Below, piece after piece: positions 16,090 through 28,500 of a stretch of 64,000 nucleotides of DNA (within the stretch, counting starts at the first letter, position 1; each line of letters opens with the position of its first letter). A program made the position numbers and the translations under genes. The notes under the pieces are model-generated. The model had not been told where the DNA came from. It was given only the letters and a program-made list of their open reading frames with translations, and ran no database searches. This DNA comes from Phoenix dactylifera (Eukaryota > Streptophyta > Magnoliopsida > Arecales > Arecaceae), in assembly GCF_009389715.1 (NCBI RefSeq), contig NW_024067666.1, forward strand, positions 1,033,001 to 1,097,000. Direction: 5' to 3'.

Positions 16090-18240
16090 TTTTTTTAAGG
16101 AAGGAAAACTGTGAAGATTTGGTTCATTGACTGCCCACGCTTGATTTGGGCTTGTGGACCAGCTCAAAGGTCCAGCCCAGCATTTGAACCGGCCCGAAGA
16201 GGCCAGTCCGACCCTTCACATGCGCCACATGTGATGAATAGGAAAGACTCCCCATCCTCCCTCTTTGAGATCCATCAATAGGGCTAGAAGTCTCTCGATT
16301 TCAAGCTTCCTTCTTAAGGTTCTTTCTCTGATTTCCATCGAGAAGAGTCGTCGGAAGGTCTTATTGGACTGAGGTATGAGTTCTTCATCTCCTCTTTCTT
16401 TCTTAGAGTTTTGGGCCTTCGTTTCCTTAGATTTGAGATGGCAATTGCCGGAACTTCATTCAAAACAGAGCACCCCTGTTTCGGCCATGATTAGCCACCA
16501 CCGGCCGCCAGGTTTGGTCGTGTTCGTGGCCACATAAGGCCCCCGTCGGGTGGGCAGTTGGGTCAGCGGCTGCCACTTGTTACTGACGAGGGAAAAGGAA
16601 GAAGAGAGATGAGAAGGATTCTTCCATTTTCTTTGTTTTTTCTCTCTCCTATTTATACTTTTTCTCTCTAGAAGATCTATGGAAACCAATATCGGGTCTT
16701 GCCGACTGGATCTACGAATCCGAGTTGACTCCTAGAAAGAGGCCTTAAATTGCCTTGGTGCCCATGCTGCCTACTGGATCAATTACTTCGGCCCTGTTGA
16801 ATGTCCCTCAAACCTTCGTTAATGAACCATGTTAATTAATTTTGGCTCTGATTGAATCCGATTTATTAAGCGAATCGTCAAAACGACCCACACGAAACCA
16901 CCGTATGCTCGATCAAAACTTTCTTATTTTTTCATTAAAATTATCGATTAAAAATTAATTTTGTGGTAAATATTTTGAATAGGTCTAATGGAGTTGTCTA
17001 GCGAAGCCTGATTGTCTAAGATTAAAAAAGTAAATAGATCTTATACTCATTATTTTTTTAAAATTATTATGTTTTTTCTACATAAGATTCGCTTGTGAAA
17101 ATATTATATATTTTTTTAAAATTATGGATCAACATATATGTTATGAAAATTATGCTTTATTATGAAAAATAGTTCAATAAATGTTTTAATTAAAATAGTT
17201 TTGTTATGAAATATGAATTTGATCATGCCATTCAGTATTTTTATCTATTTATGTGTATGTTTTAAGAAAACAATATAAGTATTTGAAAGGCTTTGAGATA
17301 GCTATGTACAACCCTTGCTAGTGGGTATAATAGTTGGTAACGATTCTCACTAGCAGGTATAATAGTTGGTAATGGCTCTCGCCAGCGGATATAATAGTTA
17401 GTAACGGCTCTCGCCAGCGGATATAATAGTTAGTAACGGCTCTCGCCAGCTGATATAATAGTTAGTAACGGCTCTCGCCAACGGATATAATAGTTGGTAA
17501 CAGCCCTTGCTAGCGGGTATTATAGTTGGCAAACTGTGCATGCAGTCGATTATGGCTCTCTCACGGGTATAAATTGACTGTATCAAGAATATATGTGGGC
17601 AATGTTTTGATCCATAATAGGGTTAAATGATGTGAAGAATGATTTACAAATTTATTTGTAATATAAATTTGGAACTATGTTTATGAAAGATGAATGAATT
17701 GTTCATGCAGGATTCACTTTACGACTTATTTTAATATACTCGACTCTGAAATGCGTTATTTTTACAGTATCTGCTATTTTCCTTAAATAATGCATTGGAA
17801 TGGAAAAACTTAGGCATGATCTGGTATGGTAATGAAAGATTTACTTATTGAGCTGTGTCGTTCATATATCTCTACTTTTATTGTTCTCATCGGTGAGTAG
17901 GGTCAATAAGGATAAAGGATGGTCCAGGCTTGGAGTCCGTGCTAGCAAGCTTGGCGAATTATACAGCAGAACTTTAGTTCTTTAGTTGTTTATGAATTTA
18001 TAGCCTAGAATTTTTTTAAATATTGAGGATTATGGATTGGTACTTATGTTTGATATAGATGCTCTGATACAATATTGGTTACATTTAATAAATAATAAAA
18101 TTGAACTTTTATTATTATACTTTTTTGAGACAAATTTGGAAGTTAGGGTAGTTTTGAAATCTAAATATAATATTGGTTTTGTATTATTCTGGGCTGCTGC
18201 CCCTCGATATCATGGCCGTGTTACGTTCCAGTTTTGTATT
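16090..18240. mobile_element. Probable decayed LTR-retrotransposon remnant
   Basis: No gene is visible. The stretch has LTR-like character: a region rich in CCAGCCC/GGCCC words at its left, a 32-bp tandem array (17310-17530), and a GCTGCTGCCC...GTTACGTTCC segment at its right that resembles gypsy LTR ends. I could not find clean TG...CA ends or a target duplication, so the limits and family are uncertain. Confidence 0.35.
17310..17530. repeat. 32-bp tandem repeat, about seven copies
   Basis: The word ATAATAGTTGGTAAC (or TTAGTAAC) followed by GGCTCTCGCCAGC recurs with start points 17327, 17359, 17391, 17423, 17455, 17487 and 17519, an exact 32-base step. Confidence 0.93.
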
Positions 18241-19399
18241 ATCAACTTTCATAAGGAGACAATTATACTAAAAATCCCTGAGCCTGGTCAAAATATGTAG
18301 CAAATACCTGCCAGCACAATATGCAGCAAATCACATTGTAAAATTAAATAAATGCACGGTCACTGAAGCAGCCGTTGGTAAGATTCCACAGCGTAGAATT
18401 AAGAATGGGCGGGCCGTCGATGTGCCAGGTCATGAAATGAACCCGTATTGTTGTGCCCGAACATATTTGACATGACAACACCAAACCTTTAACACACTTA
18501 CTTTAAAAAGCGATGCCTCAGCAAGACATCATCAGTATCATAACAAATTTTATTCTCCTCAAGTTTCTTTCTTCCAAATGTTGCCGCAAAATTAACATCA
18601 AAACAGTTTATTTGCAGGACAAGCATTCGAATTTTTTTCCGGAAGTAATTAGTTTGGGCGGATGATCTGCTGACTATTTTCAGTAGCTGAATATCTAAAT
18701 TTCCGGAATCCATTGAACCCGTTTGTTGTGAGGTAAAAAACTTAATAACTGAATTTACATATTATTATGTACATATTATTATATGGAGTAAATTATATTT
18801 TTTTTTGAAATTAGAGATAAATTATACTTACAGTACGAAAAATCTATACTCAAGATTCATTTTTAACTAATATTTTAATCCATAACTTGACAATTGTTAG
18901 TTAAACCATTAACCTTAAATGGGACCTAGATACCACATCTAAAAAAATATAAAAAATAACTAAAATAATCTTAAGTGATATAACATCCACTTAAGGATAT
19001 AAGAAAACATATGTATTCTCTTCTCCACTCAAAGGCAATTTCAACATATTCACATGAGATAAATAATTTTACTAATATTGTTAATTTGACAGGGTATAAG
19101 TATAATAAATATAAATCTCAATTTTTTTTTGAAATTTACTTTATAATATAATATAATATAATATAAATTATATTATATTATATTATATTATATTATATAT
19201 AGGGGTTAGGGGGTCTTTCGTTCGACCCGAAAAATATATGAGCTCTATATTTAAGTCCAAGCGAGTCCAAAATCTTTTGGGCCTAGCCTATAGCCCAATC
19301 CAAAGTTAGGCCAATCTGGCCCAATCTAGCCTAATGTTAAGTGATAAGATTAAAGAAGAAGATTGGATTCAGGTTGGATAATAAATAACAAGAGATATA
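18241..19399. other. AT-rich intergenic stretch without a gene
   Basis: I see no gene here. It includes an AT palindrome-like tract of TATAATATAA words at 19139-19199 that could form a cruciform. The ~90 bp at 19211-19302 resembles sequence on the other side of the next LINE. Confidence 0.5.
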
Positions 19400-20527
19400 T
19401 TAGCAGGAAATTAGCTAGAGATATTTTAGACGGCGTTGGGGAGGAGAGCGACGTAAAGATGGGCATAGCCGACATTGAGGGGGGCTGGATCTAGAGGCTG
19501 CACATCCACCCTCGAGTGGCCATGTTTTTTTGAAAGGTGGCGTAGTACTGCTTGCCCACCAGGGGCGTGCTGGCTCGATGTGGGGTGCGCATTTCCCCAG
19601 GCTGTTGGGCTTGCTTGGAAGGGGAAGAGTCGATTTTCTATGCCTTATTTGGTTGTCCAGTGGGCGGTCAGTTCTGGGGGCTCGCCTCGGCTTCTTTGGG
19701 GTTGCGGCAGAGATGGTCGTCAGCCGAGGATTTTTGGTTTTTTTTTAGGGATACCTCACGAGGCTTGGCTTCGAGGAGCTAAGGATTAGGGTGGCCTACC
19801 TCGCTTATCATTGCTAGCTTGATAGGAATGCTCAGGTCTTTGAGGATTGAGCAGCACAGTTAAGGGTGGTGGTGAACCGAGCTCTGCTCATATGGTGGAG
19901 GTTATTGGCAGCATTGCATCGTCGTCCCTTAGGGCGGCCGGAAAAATCTGGGGTTTCCATTCAGCTCCTGTAGCGCCTAGGATAATGTTCGTCTCCTAGG
20001 AGCCCCCACTTTCTAGCTTTCTTAAAATAAACTTCGATGGCAACGTTGGCACGAGAGGGAGTAGCGGAGGTGCGGAGTTTGTCATTCGAGATCATGAGGC
20101 CAGATGCATGGCGGCAGGATAGTCTGTAGTGGGAGCTGAGCTCACAGCAGTATAGGAGGGCCTCACCTATGCGAGACGAGTATTGGGTGCGGACCACATT
20201 CTCTTTGAGGGAGACTTTGTCACTATGATCGAGTAGATTTAGGGTCGAGGGCACGCGGCTAGTAGGATGCGGCTGCTCCACGACATCTGCCGTATTCTGG
20301 GCGAGTGCATCTCCTTTCAGACCATACACGTTTATAGAAAGGCGAACAATGTTGTGGACTGGGAGGCATGTTATGCGGCCCATCATTCTGGAGGTTTTAT
20401 TTGGAAGAACCACGTGACTGTTTCTTTTTTTTGCGCTCTATATTTTTTTTTTGATCTCATGGGCTATACACGCGCGCATGCACACATGTAGTATGTGAGT
20501 CCTATTGTGCAAAAAAAAAAAGAAAAA
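19400..20527 (+). mobile_element. Decayed LINE fragment (zf-RVT and RNase H region)
   Basis: Broken frames on the + strand encode a zf-RVT-like start (HIHPRVAMFF-like), NFDGN, GFVIRDHEA, RRVLGADHILFEGDF and VDWEACYAAHHSGG, followed by an A-rich tail at 20511-20527. It matches the subfamily of the copy at 32710-33925 better than the copy at 1-4870. Several stops and indels are present. The 5' limit is approximate. Confidence 0.8.
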
Positions 20528-20672
20528 AGGGGTCCCCTTGCATGGCCCAAAAATACCTGAGCTATATATTTTGCAAACCCAGTCTAAATTTTTTTTTGGG
20601 CCTATCCTTTGCAGGGAACAGGGGGCTCGGGGTCTCCGGCGTCAAAATAGGATGAAAATCAAAATAAAAATT

Positions 20673-20746
20673 TGCTTTCGTTGAGAGTCGAACTCAAGAC
20701 CTCCCGCTTACTAAACGGGTGCTCTAACCAACTGAGCTACGAAAGC
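20673..20746 (-). tRNA. tRNA-Thr (anticodon AGU)
   Basis: The - strand reads as a complete 74-nt cloverleaf. The acceptor stem GCTTTCG pairs fully with CGAAAGC, and the discriminator base is A. The D arm GCTC/GAGC, the T arm TTGAG/CTCAA with loop TTCGACT, and the anticodon stem CCCGT/GCGGG are all good. The anticodon loop TTAGTAA gives AGT, read as AGU (wobble A normally becomes inosine), which decodes ACU threonine codons. There is no intron. T-rich sequence just past its 3' end (A runs before 20673 on the + strand) would serve as the RNA polymerase III terminator. It looks functional. Confidence 0.95.
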
Positions 20747-22097
20747 AAGCGCGGTGTTTCCATTTATTGGTTAACCTTTAAATATATATATTCGGGTGCT
20801 CTCTCCATCCACCCAGGAACTGCTCGCTGCCGCTCCCAAGCCAGTAGTACCACAAGGGATCTTAATTCATAATCTGCACCAGATCCATATAAGTATTAGT
20901 TTTGAGAACTAGGATGAGAAAAAGCCTGTTGAAAGAGGAGGGTGGGATTGAACCAGATCACCGATTTCCAATATTTTCTTGACTTCACCAACCTGACCAG
21001 GCCGACCCTTCTTCGTGATGACTCCACTAGGTGGTGGCATTGCAGTATGCCGTTTTCTCATTATTGACATGCTAGTTTCTTTTACGTGTTTTTTTATTTT
21101 TATTTTTATTTTCACATGCATGGAAAGTTTTACCGAGATCAGGGCATGTGAAAGGAATTGTTCAGTTTTCTTCTCTTCCTTCTGACATGAAGCCCATCGA
21201 TGGAGCCTTCTAGTTTTGGAGACCTATCGCACAAATAAAAAAAAGTTAAATGCGATATATATATATATACACACACACATATCTCCTCACCCGGTATATG
21301 GAAAAAGGAACTAATGGAAAAATATGGGACATCTTGACTTTGGCCTATACCAACCTCTTTATCCTTGGTATTAACCGAGGTGAACAACCTCGGTGAAATT
21401 GAGATGCCACTCTGCTCATACTAATAAAGACCAGCAGTTATAGTAATACTACAGTCAATGCACGATCGGCGTAATTACTGCTGCGTGCTGGCTCACGCGG
21501 GATGATTATCATGTTGTTAACGTGCAACCAACCGTTACTTTGCAGTTAAGGCACGCCGCGCCAAATCAGGTAATGGATCGGTATTCTATCCTATATAAAG
21601 GAATGGTATGGGGATCTTTAGATAAGCTCATTTTGGAGACTATTCTCTACAAGTTTTCTTCCTTCCACACTATTGTTCTATTATTCCGACTTAACCATCG
21701 GAGGATCTTCTGCTGAAAACTTTCCAGTAAGTAGACTTTTTGTAGGTTAGCCTCGATAGTGACCGGATCTTCTTCACCTCAGTCTTATCCAGCCTCACTT
21801 AGCTTGGTTCTTACCGACCTCAAGGTAAGCCGAGCAATATCTCCACCTTGGTTTAGAATTTATCGGCAACAAGAACTATACTTTTTTTTTTGGTTTTTTG
21901 TCGATTCAATTATTTTATGAAGTCTTTGAATAAATACATCCACTTGAATCAGTCACTAGAATGTCCTAAAAATATCGAGATATTTTCGAACATACTTTTG
22001 ATTAAAACAAAATGTCAATATTTTGGAAATCAAATCTTTTTATCCCTTTCCTTGTTCTATATGATTTCCATTAATTCTCTTCCTTTTCTCTTCTCAG
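20747..22097. other. Intergenic stretch with possible LTR remnant at ~21400-21870
   Basis: I see no gene. The part around 21585-21870 has a TATATAAAGG word, a leader-like segment and a pyrimidine-rich tail ending in CGGCAACA, which resembles the R-U5 part of an LTR, but no partner or target duplication was found. A (TA)n(CA)n microsatellite lies at 21258-21280. Confidence 0.35.
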
Positions 22098-22670
22098 GAG
22101 GAGTGAACTATAAACTATGTGGAGTGACTCCATATGTGAATCTGGTAGGAACAGCCATTGGCTACGCTATCACCACCTTCATCAGTATGGGGTTAGCTAC
22201 TAATTAAACCATTGCCAGCAAACTAATACGTGTGAATGTTCACTTCCATAATGTCATTTGGACTGTGTACATTTTTTTTTTTCATGTCATCAGGGCCATC
22301 AAACGATCCAATTGCTTTCATAAGAATGGCCACGATGCAATGTGCGAAGTATCGAGCAATACCAACATGATCATCTATGCAAGCATTCAGATTGTCATGT
22401 CTCAAATACCCAACTTCCACAAGATTTGGTGACCCTCGGTTTTGGCAACCGTCATGTCCTTTGCTTCCTCTTCCATCGGCCTTGCGCTCTCAATTGCCAA
22501 AATAGCAGGTTTATTTATTTTGAATTCTATCTTTGCGATGTATTATAACTGGTCTCGATGTCACAAATGCTTGCCTCTTTTGGAATGCAGAAGGGTCTAC
22601 TACTTGAGGACCTCCCTATCAGGAGTGAGAGCTGGGGTGGATGTTTCTGTTGATGAGTAGGGGTGGAGGA
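22098..22670 (+). pseudogene. Amino-acid permease (AAP-type) gene fragment
   Basis: Pieces of a plant amino-acid/H+ symporter (AAAP family) are recognisable. 22098-22191 encodes GVNYKLCGVTPYVNLVGTAI and GYAITTFISM. After an apparent GT-AG intron (22192-22293), 22294-22507 encodes AIKRSNCFHKNG, then MIIYASIQIVMSQIPNFHKI and VMSFASSSIGLALSIAKIAG. A third piece near 22591-22660 resembles the SLTGIxVG segment. A TGA at 22430-22432 stands where the family has the second Trp of a WW pair. The N-terminal and C-terminal membrane segments are missing nearby. It retains intron positions, so it is a fragment of a genomic gene copy and not a processed transcript. Confidence 0.82.
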
Positions 22671-23403
22671 GCAAAAATCATATGGGGCAGGCACTATAGA
22701 AAAAAAAAAAATTTTTTAAAAATTTTGCAATGTTTTCTCTAATGCCCATCTTAAACAAGTAATCCAAAAGTTAAGACTCCTTCTATTAATGGAGTCTTCA
22801 GGCCCATGATTAAAAAAATAAAAAAAATAAAATTATGTGTCGCATTTTCTTTCTTCCTCATTTCTAAAACATACTTTTTTATCGGTACACACTACATGAC
22901 TAAGTAATACACACTATATGGCCGATGATACACATTCGTCGATTTTCTGATACATACTGCAAGCTTATTTAATACACACCTAATAGTGATTCAGTAATCA
23001 GCATAGGATTGATCAGCAACTCTAGAAAAAGAATTTTTGAGATGCAACAACTGAAATAGGATCCCACAGAGAATAGAAGGGATTTAAACATTCCATTGTT
23101 ACAGAGGGAAATCTCACTTAGGCAGGTGACATATGCTTATCAACGAAGGTGATGGTCGGACAGCAACAAAGCAGCAACATACAAAGCAGAAGGAGGTTGA
23201 AATCAACTCAATCAATGAGAAAAAAATGACCACACCTCTAGGTAAATTGATATATAGTTTTCAGAATATGTTTTTTACCAATACATACTATATAACCAGG
23301 TCATATATGCCAACAAATTAGTTATCTAGTAAGTCAATACATACCTCTAGGTAAATCGATATATAATTTTAGAATATGATATTCATTAGTACCAATATCA
23401 TAG
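22671..23403. other. AT-rich stretch without a gene
   Basis: Only low-complexity sequence and several copies of short words such as AATACACAC and ATACATACT are seen at 22880-23000 and 23275-23345. No coding or RNA feature is supported. Confidence 0.5.
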
Positions 23404-24130
23404 ATAATAAATTTTAATGATGGTTGAATACATTAATATTGGCATCATTAATATTAACGTCTACATGGCACATGGAGAGTTTTGCACAAGCAAAGGCTCC
23501 ATTTTAAAATACTATACTAGCATATAATCTATGCAATAGTAAGGTACAATTTTTCTTCTTTTTCTAAGTATTCCTAAAATGTGATATTAGCAATATAATA
23601 AATTATAATAAATAAAATTTTTAATAGCCAAATTTCTGTTGCACATTAAGTGTTAATTTTCAATGATTGTCGAGCACAACTTCCATCATTAATACTGGTG
23701 TCATCAATACAAGTATCCACGTAGTAAATGAAAAACTTTGCACAAAGCCTCCGTGTAGAATTTTTTTTATTAATGCTAGCATCATAAATATTGATCTCAT
23801 ATAATACACGGATATTATTTTTTTTCCTTTTTCCAATTCTTTTTGAAATACAATATGCCAATGCCATAAATTATAATAAATAGAAGATTTTCATAGCTAG
23901 AGTTCTATTAAACTTTAATAGCTGCCAAGCATATTAATTCTAGCATCATTAATCTACCGCATATCAAGTAATGAACTTTAATAATGGCTTATTACTACCA
24001 AATCTATATGGTAAATTGAGTATCATTAAAATCTACCGCATATCAAGAAATGAACTTTAATGATGGCCAAGCATATTAATATCGATGTTATTAATACAAA
24101 TTCTATATGCCAAATCTATACAAAATCTAA
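23404..24130. repeat. Diverged tandem repeat, period ~245 bp, about three copies
   Basis: Blocks starting with a TTTAATGATGG or TTTCAATGATTG word, followed by ATTAATAYTGGYRTCATYAATA and TTTTGCACAA, recur from about 23410, 23655 and 23900. TAAATTATAATAAATA closes the first two copies. Identity between copies is moderate, so the array is old. Confidence 0.6.
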
Positions 24131-25596
24131 GTCTCCATTTGAGATATATATAATAGATAATACATAATAGATAACATATTGGTTTAGGTTGCAAATTGAA
24201 AAAAAAAATGGAATGCCAATCAAACCATTTCCTTCTCATTGTGTCAAGAAAGGATGGTAGAAGTTTTCTAACTTTAGATCCACAATGCAGTGCTCCCGCT
24301 CTTCCACCTCCTCGGCATTCTTCTCTCCTACTTTCTTTCTTTCTACGAAGGTTCTCTGCAGCATAGGCATGGCCGAAGGTCCTGAGCTTCGGTTGCCTTT
24401 TAGTATCCTTGGTTAGAAACTTGTGGGTCAATCCAAGGCTTATTCACAATGTTGAAGGGTACATGCCCTTTAAAAGTCCTCGGAAAAGGTTCAAGCGCTA
24501 GCACCAATGGAGAGGTGGCTTCGTCTTGAATTTCATCTCCTTGTTGTTTTGGCATGTAACTGGTTGTTATCATAATAAAACTACCATCTAGTTTTGTGTA
24601 ATGTAGATATATACTGGCCAAAGATATGCTCTTGCATATTAGTTCCTAGCTGACATGAAATTCCCTGGTAATTGTTTGAAAACCTTAGGATAATATCCTA
24701 CCTTTGTCTCTACAACAACACCACCACTAAAATAAAAAAAATACTATCGTTATCATGATTAAAAACGTTTGGTGTTACCAAATAGGCCTGCAAGCACAAA
24801 TGTAGAGATCCTTTTATCATAACGGCAGCTGCAAATCTTGAAATTTTAATTTCATCAGATAGAATAGAATGGTCGTTCCTTAACAACTAGAAGAGACGGG
24901 GTAAATAAATCAATTAGATAATTAGAACACATCAATTCAGCATCAGTCAAAGATAATGAGACTGAAATAATTAAGGCTAAATACTAAAGTCAATATCACT
25001 GTTTCAAGAAAAAATGACTCGGGTGGGCTGTGTCTAGGCACCTACATTAAAATTTTGAATCATGTTTAGCAATAGAAGATGCTATCAATTTATAAATTAG
25101 TATTTGCTATTGCGACTTTTAATATTTTCGACTCACCATCTCTTGATGTGTTTTATTTCTTTTATTGCATTAAGCTATTCTTTGAGATTCTTTCTATATT
25201 TATTAATTTCTTATAATTTATTATTTTCAAGCTACCTTAACCTCTACTTGTTTGCATTAAAGAGTCAGGAAACTCCCTGGTCGTCTCGCCTGCTGATTAC
25301 AATCTTTTAAAACATTTAGGATTTCACATACAAGAGGAATTATCCTCAATTAGATCTATGAACTGCCATCATATGCAAGGATCCTCAATTAGAAGTTCGT
25401 CAGGAGACATGGATTTAGAATTTTAGACACACATAGAGATTCCAATAAAAACAATGGCTCAGGTTTCCTTGATACAATTGGATGCCTGGTAAAAATACAA
25501 CTATTCTCACTTCTCGCCAACAAGTCATTTGTTTTTATTTTTACGTTGCTGAAAAACAAGATGATTCAATACATATTGAAGTGAAAAACAAACACC
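24131..25596. other. Intergenic stretch downstream of the pyruvate kinase gene
   Basis: Two adjacent - strand open frames (24057-24431 and 24400-24621) look coding-like in composition but match nothing I recognise. The last few hundred bases before 25597 should include the 3' UTR of the pyruvate kinase gene. Confidence 0.4.
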
Positions 25597-28500
25597 CTAA
25601 TCTACGATCCGGACTTGAATTGATTGGGACACAGCCGGTCTGGCAGATAAGCAGCTAACATCAGAGTCAAAGACCACCAGAATCATGTCCCCTGGTCTCA
25701 CAGTACCTCTGAGCTTCATAAGACTAACTGTTTCTTTAAAATTATCTTCCATGGCATCTGATAATGGAAATTCAAGTGGGACGACGCCCCAGTGCAGATT
25801 CATACCCTTTCTGGCATTAGCATTGTCGGTGAATGCGAAAATCGGAGGGTTTGGACGGTTGCGCGACAGAAGTGATGCCATGTGACCATGCTTTGTGTAC
25901 ACAAAAATGGCATCAACTCCGAGGTTATTAGCTGCACATAGAGAGTAGATAGTTGGAGATTCAGCAGAATAAAAGGAAAAATGTGCTGACAGAAAGTATA
26001 GAAGTGATTATAAATGAAAACAGAATCTCTATAATTTGTAGCACCATAACTAAATCCAGCAACCCATGGCTTATAAATGTGGAATAATATCTGCTCGATC
26101 TGAACAGGAATAAAATCAACTTCTTGCAATAACGAATATCCATCAGAATCAATTTTTACTCCTGCTCTAAAATACAATGCATTACTAGAACATAAAGAAG
26201 CAAAAGACATACCCATTTCCACAGCGCAGTTACAAATCTGCTCGGAAATCTGATCAGGCAAGGTCTCTGCAAGTTGAGGTAGGAACAGAAGGTTTTGCCG
26301 GTTTTCCTCACGACTCCATAATTCCATTCTTCCACTAGCCATGCACAAGACTGACAGAGCCTTTTCTGCATTTGATCCAACTGCTGACTCACCTGACAAC
26401 ATTAAGGCATCTGCTTGCTGCCTTGCAGCTTGGGAAACATCTGCAACCTTATTAAATAAAAATGAAATTGTAATTAGAAAAGAAAAATTAAAGAGGAGAA
26501 ATGTCGAGGGCTATTAAGTAAGACGAACTACGAATACTTTATCCAGATAAAGAAAAGCAATGAAATCTGACAAGAGAACCAGAATAAAGGTGCAGTAACA
26601 GGCATAAATGCCCAGGGGGATGTGTTTCACTGTTTTAAGACCACCTTATTTAACTCAAAACTGGAGTCAATAGTCACTAATCCCTACTTGATCAGAAATT
26701 TCAGTGTCTAAGGAGTATAAGCAACACTTCAAATCTGTGATCCAGATAGATGGATGGAATACACTGGAAAAATTCCAGTTTCTCTATGCATATGCATGCA
26801 TACATTACTGATAAAACTGCAGACTATTCTGCAGTCACAATAAAACATGACTTCTTGCTGGAAATAACCTAAAAGGGAAATATATTTATATCTACTCTAG
26901 CAATGTACTTAGACTTCATCACCATCACCATCAGAAGTTACGGGCATAGCTCACATACTAGAGATAATGGGAGCGAAAATCAGTTCGTAATCTGTATATA
27001 CATCAAGCGATCCTTGGCAACAATTTTCAAACACCTGGAGATCACTGTTTTGTAGCAATTATCTTTTCTACAACACCTCCAGCTTGCTATGAACACAAAA
27101 ACATGTTGGATGCAGGTTTCATGGGCAAGACATAAGTAGAAAATGGTAGCTCCTATAACTTCGAGAAAAAAAAGAAGAAGATTTTTTTGGGTTTTATCAT
27201 ATCCTTTGGGTAAATTTTGGTATAAATCAGCTACATGCTTTCTCCCTTCAGATTTGAATCAATTATAACATTGGTGAGTTTGTTCAACATTCACTCCTTT
27301 TCATCACAAAAATGTCTGTTCATGCATCTTGGTTCATGTGTTTTGCTTATATTATTGTATCGATCATTTAGAAGTTAAACATGTTGAAGTACAATAAATC
27401 ATTCTACTAATACATTTGATCATTTCTACTATCTCCACCTTCATAGACAAAGGAGGCCTTACATATCTTCAGCGAGAAATCATTTTACAAAGATTTTTAA
27501 AATAGTTGCAGAACTCCATGGAAAAGTAATCTGACCTATAGAGATATGCACACGTACATAATGTATGTATTATGTATGCATACATATGCACTTGTGTTTG
27601 CTATACGACACAGACTCACCTGTTTCAGAATAATAAATAAGAATATTCTGATGCAGCGCAGCTGACAGAGAAAATACCAGCATAAATTCACAATTCGTCA
27701 TCTTTTCAGACATAAAAGTAAAAGACTGTAATTTTCCCATTTAGAAACACATTGCTTCAAAATCTTCATAGCCAAGAAAACTCCTTGTGTTTCTGATTGG
27801 CTTCAGTGCCAAACACATAATGGATGAGTAGAAAACTATAGATGCAGATATAGGACTGCCTCCTTATTGATAGTTCAATAAATAAATTTTCAGGAAATAT
27901 TTATGAGCCCCAAACATATCCTAGAAGTGGCAGCATTATATCATAAGAGCAACATAAGCTTAGCAACAGCAAGTGGAAAATATAAATAATACCTCAGCAC
28001 GCGTTGGGGTCGGATATTCAACCATGGATTCAAGAAGCTGAGAAGCTACTATCACAGGCTTGTTCAACTGCCTGCACAGATAAGTAAGCTCCTGTTGGAT
28101 GGTTGGGATCTGTTCTAGAGGAACCTGAACTCCAAGATCACCACGTGCCACCATTATCCCATCAGAAGCTTTTACAATGGCTTCTACATTCTTGAGAGAT
28201 TCCAAACTCTCAATCTTCGCTAGAACTTTAATGAACCTGTAAGATGAAAGTCTTAAAATAAGATAATGAATATGCAAATAGGGAATAACACCCCAAACAA
28301 ATGATGCATGGAAACCTGCTTTGAATAACTTCAACAAATAAATCCTAGATAATTAAATGACCCTGATATCCATAAATTTATCAGATTTGATAAAGAAAAA
28401 CTGCTTTAGCTTTCAGAACAAGAAACAGTCCCCATATTTTAGCATATTATTGCTCCATATCCTACTACTTCAAAATCCAAAAATAAATACATACTGAAAT

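Noticed and set aside
17310-17530. Possible CRISPR-like array
   Set aside because: The 32-bp units are contiguous with no variable spacers, and the DNA is plant nuclear.
24057-24621. Two adjacent - strand frames with coding-like composition
   Set aside because: I recognise no family, the frames differ, and no start or splice context supports a gene. They may be a relic of an unknown gene or transposon.
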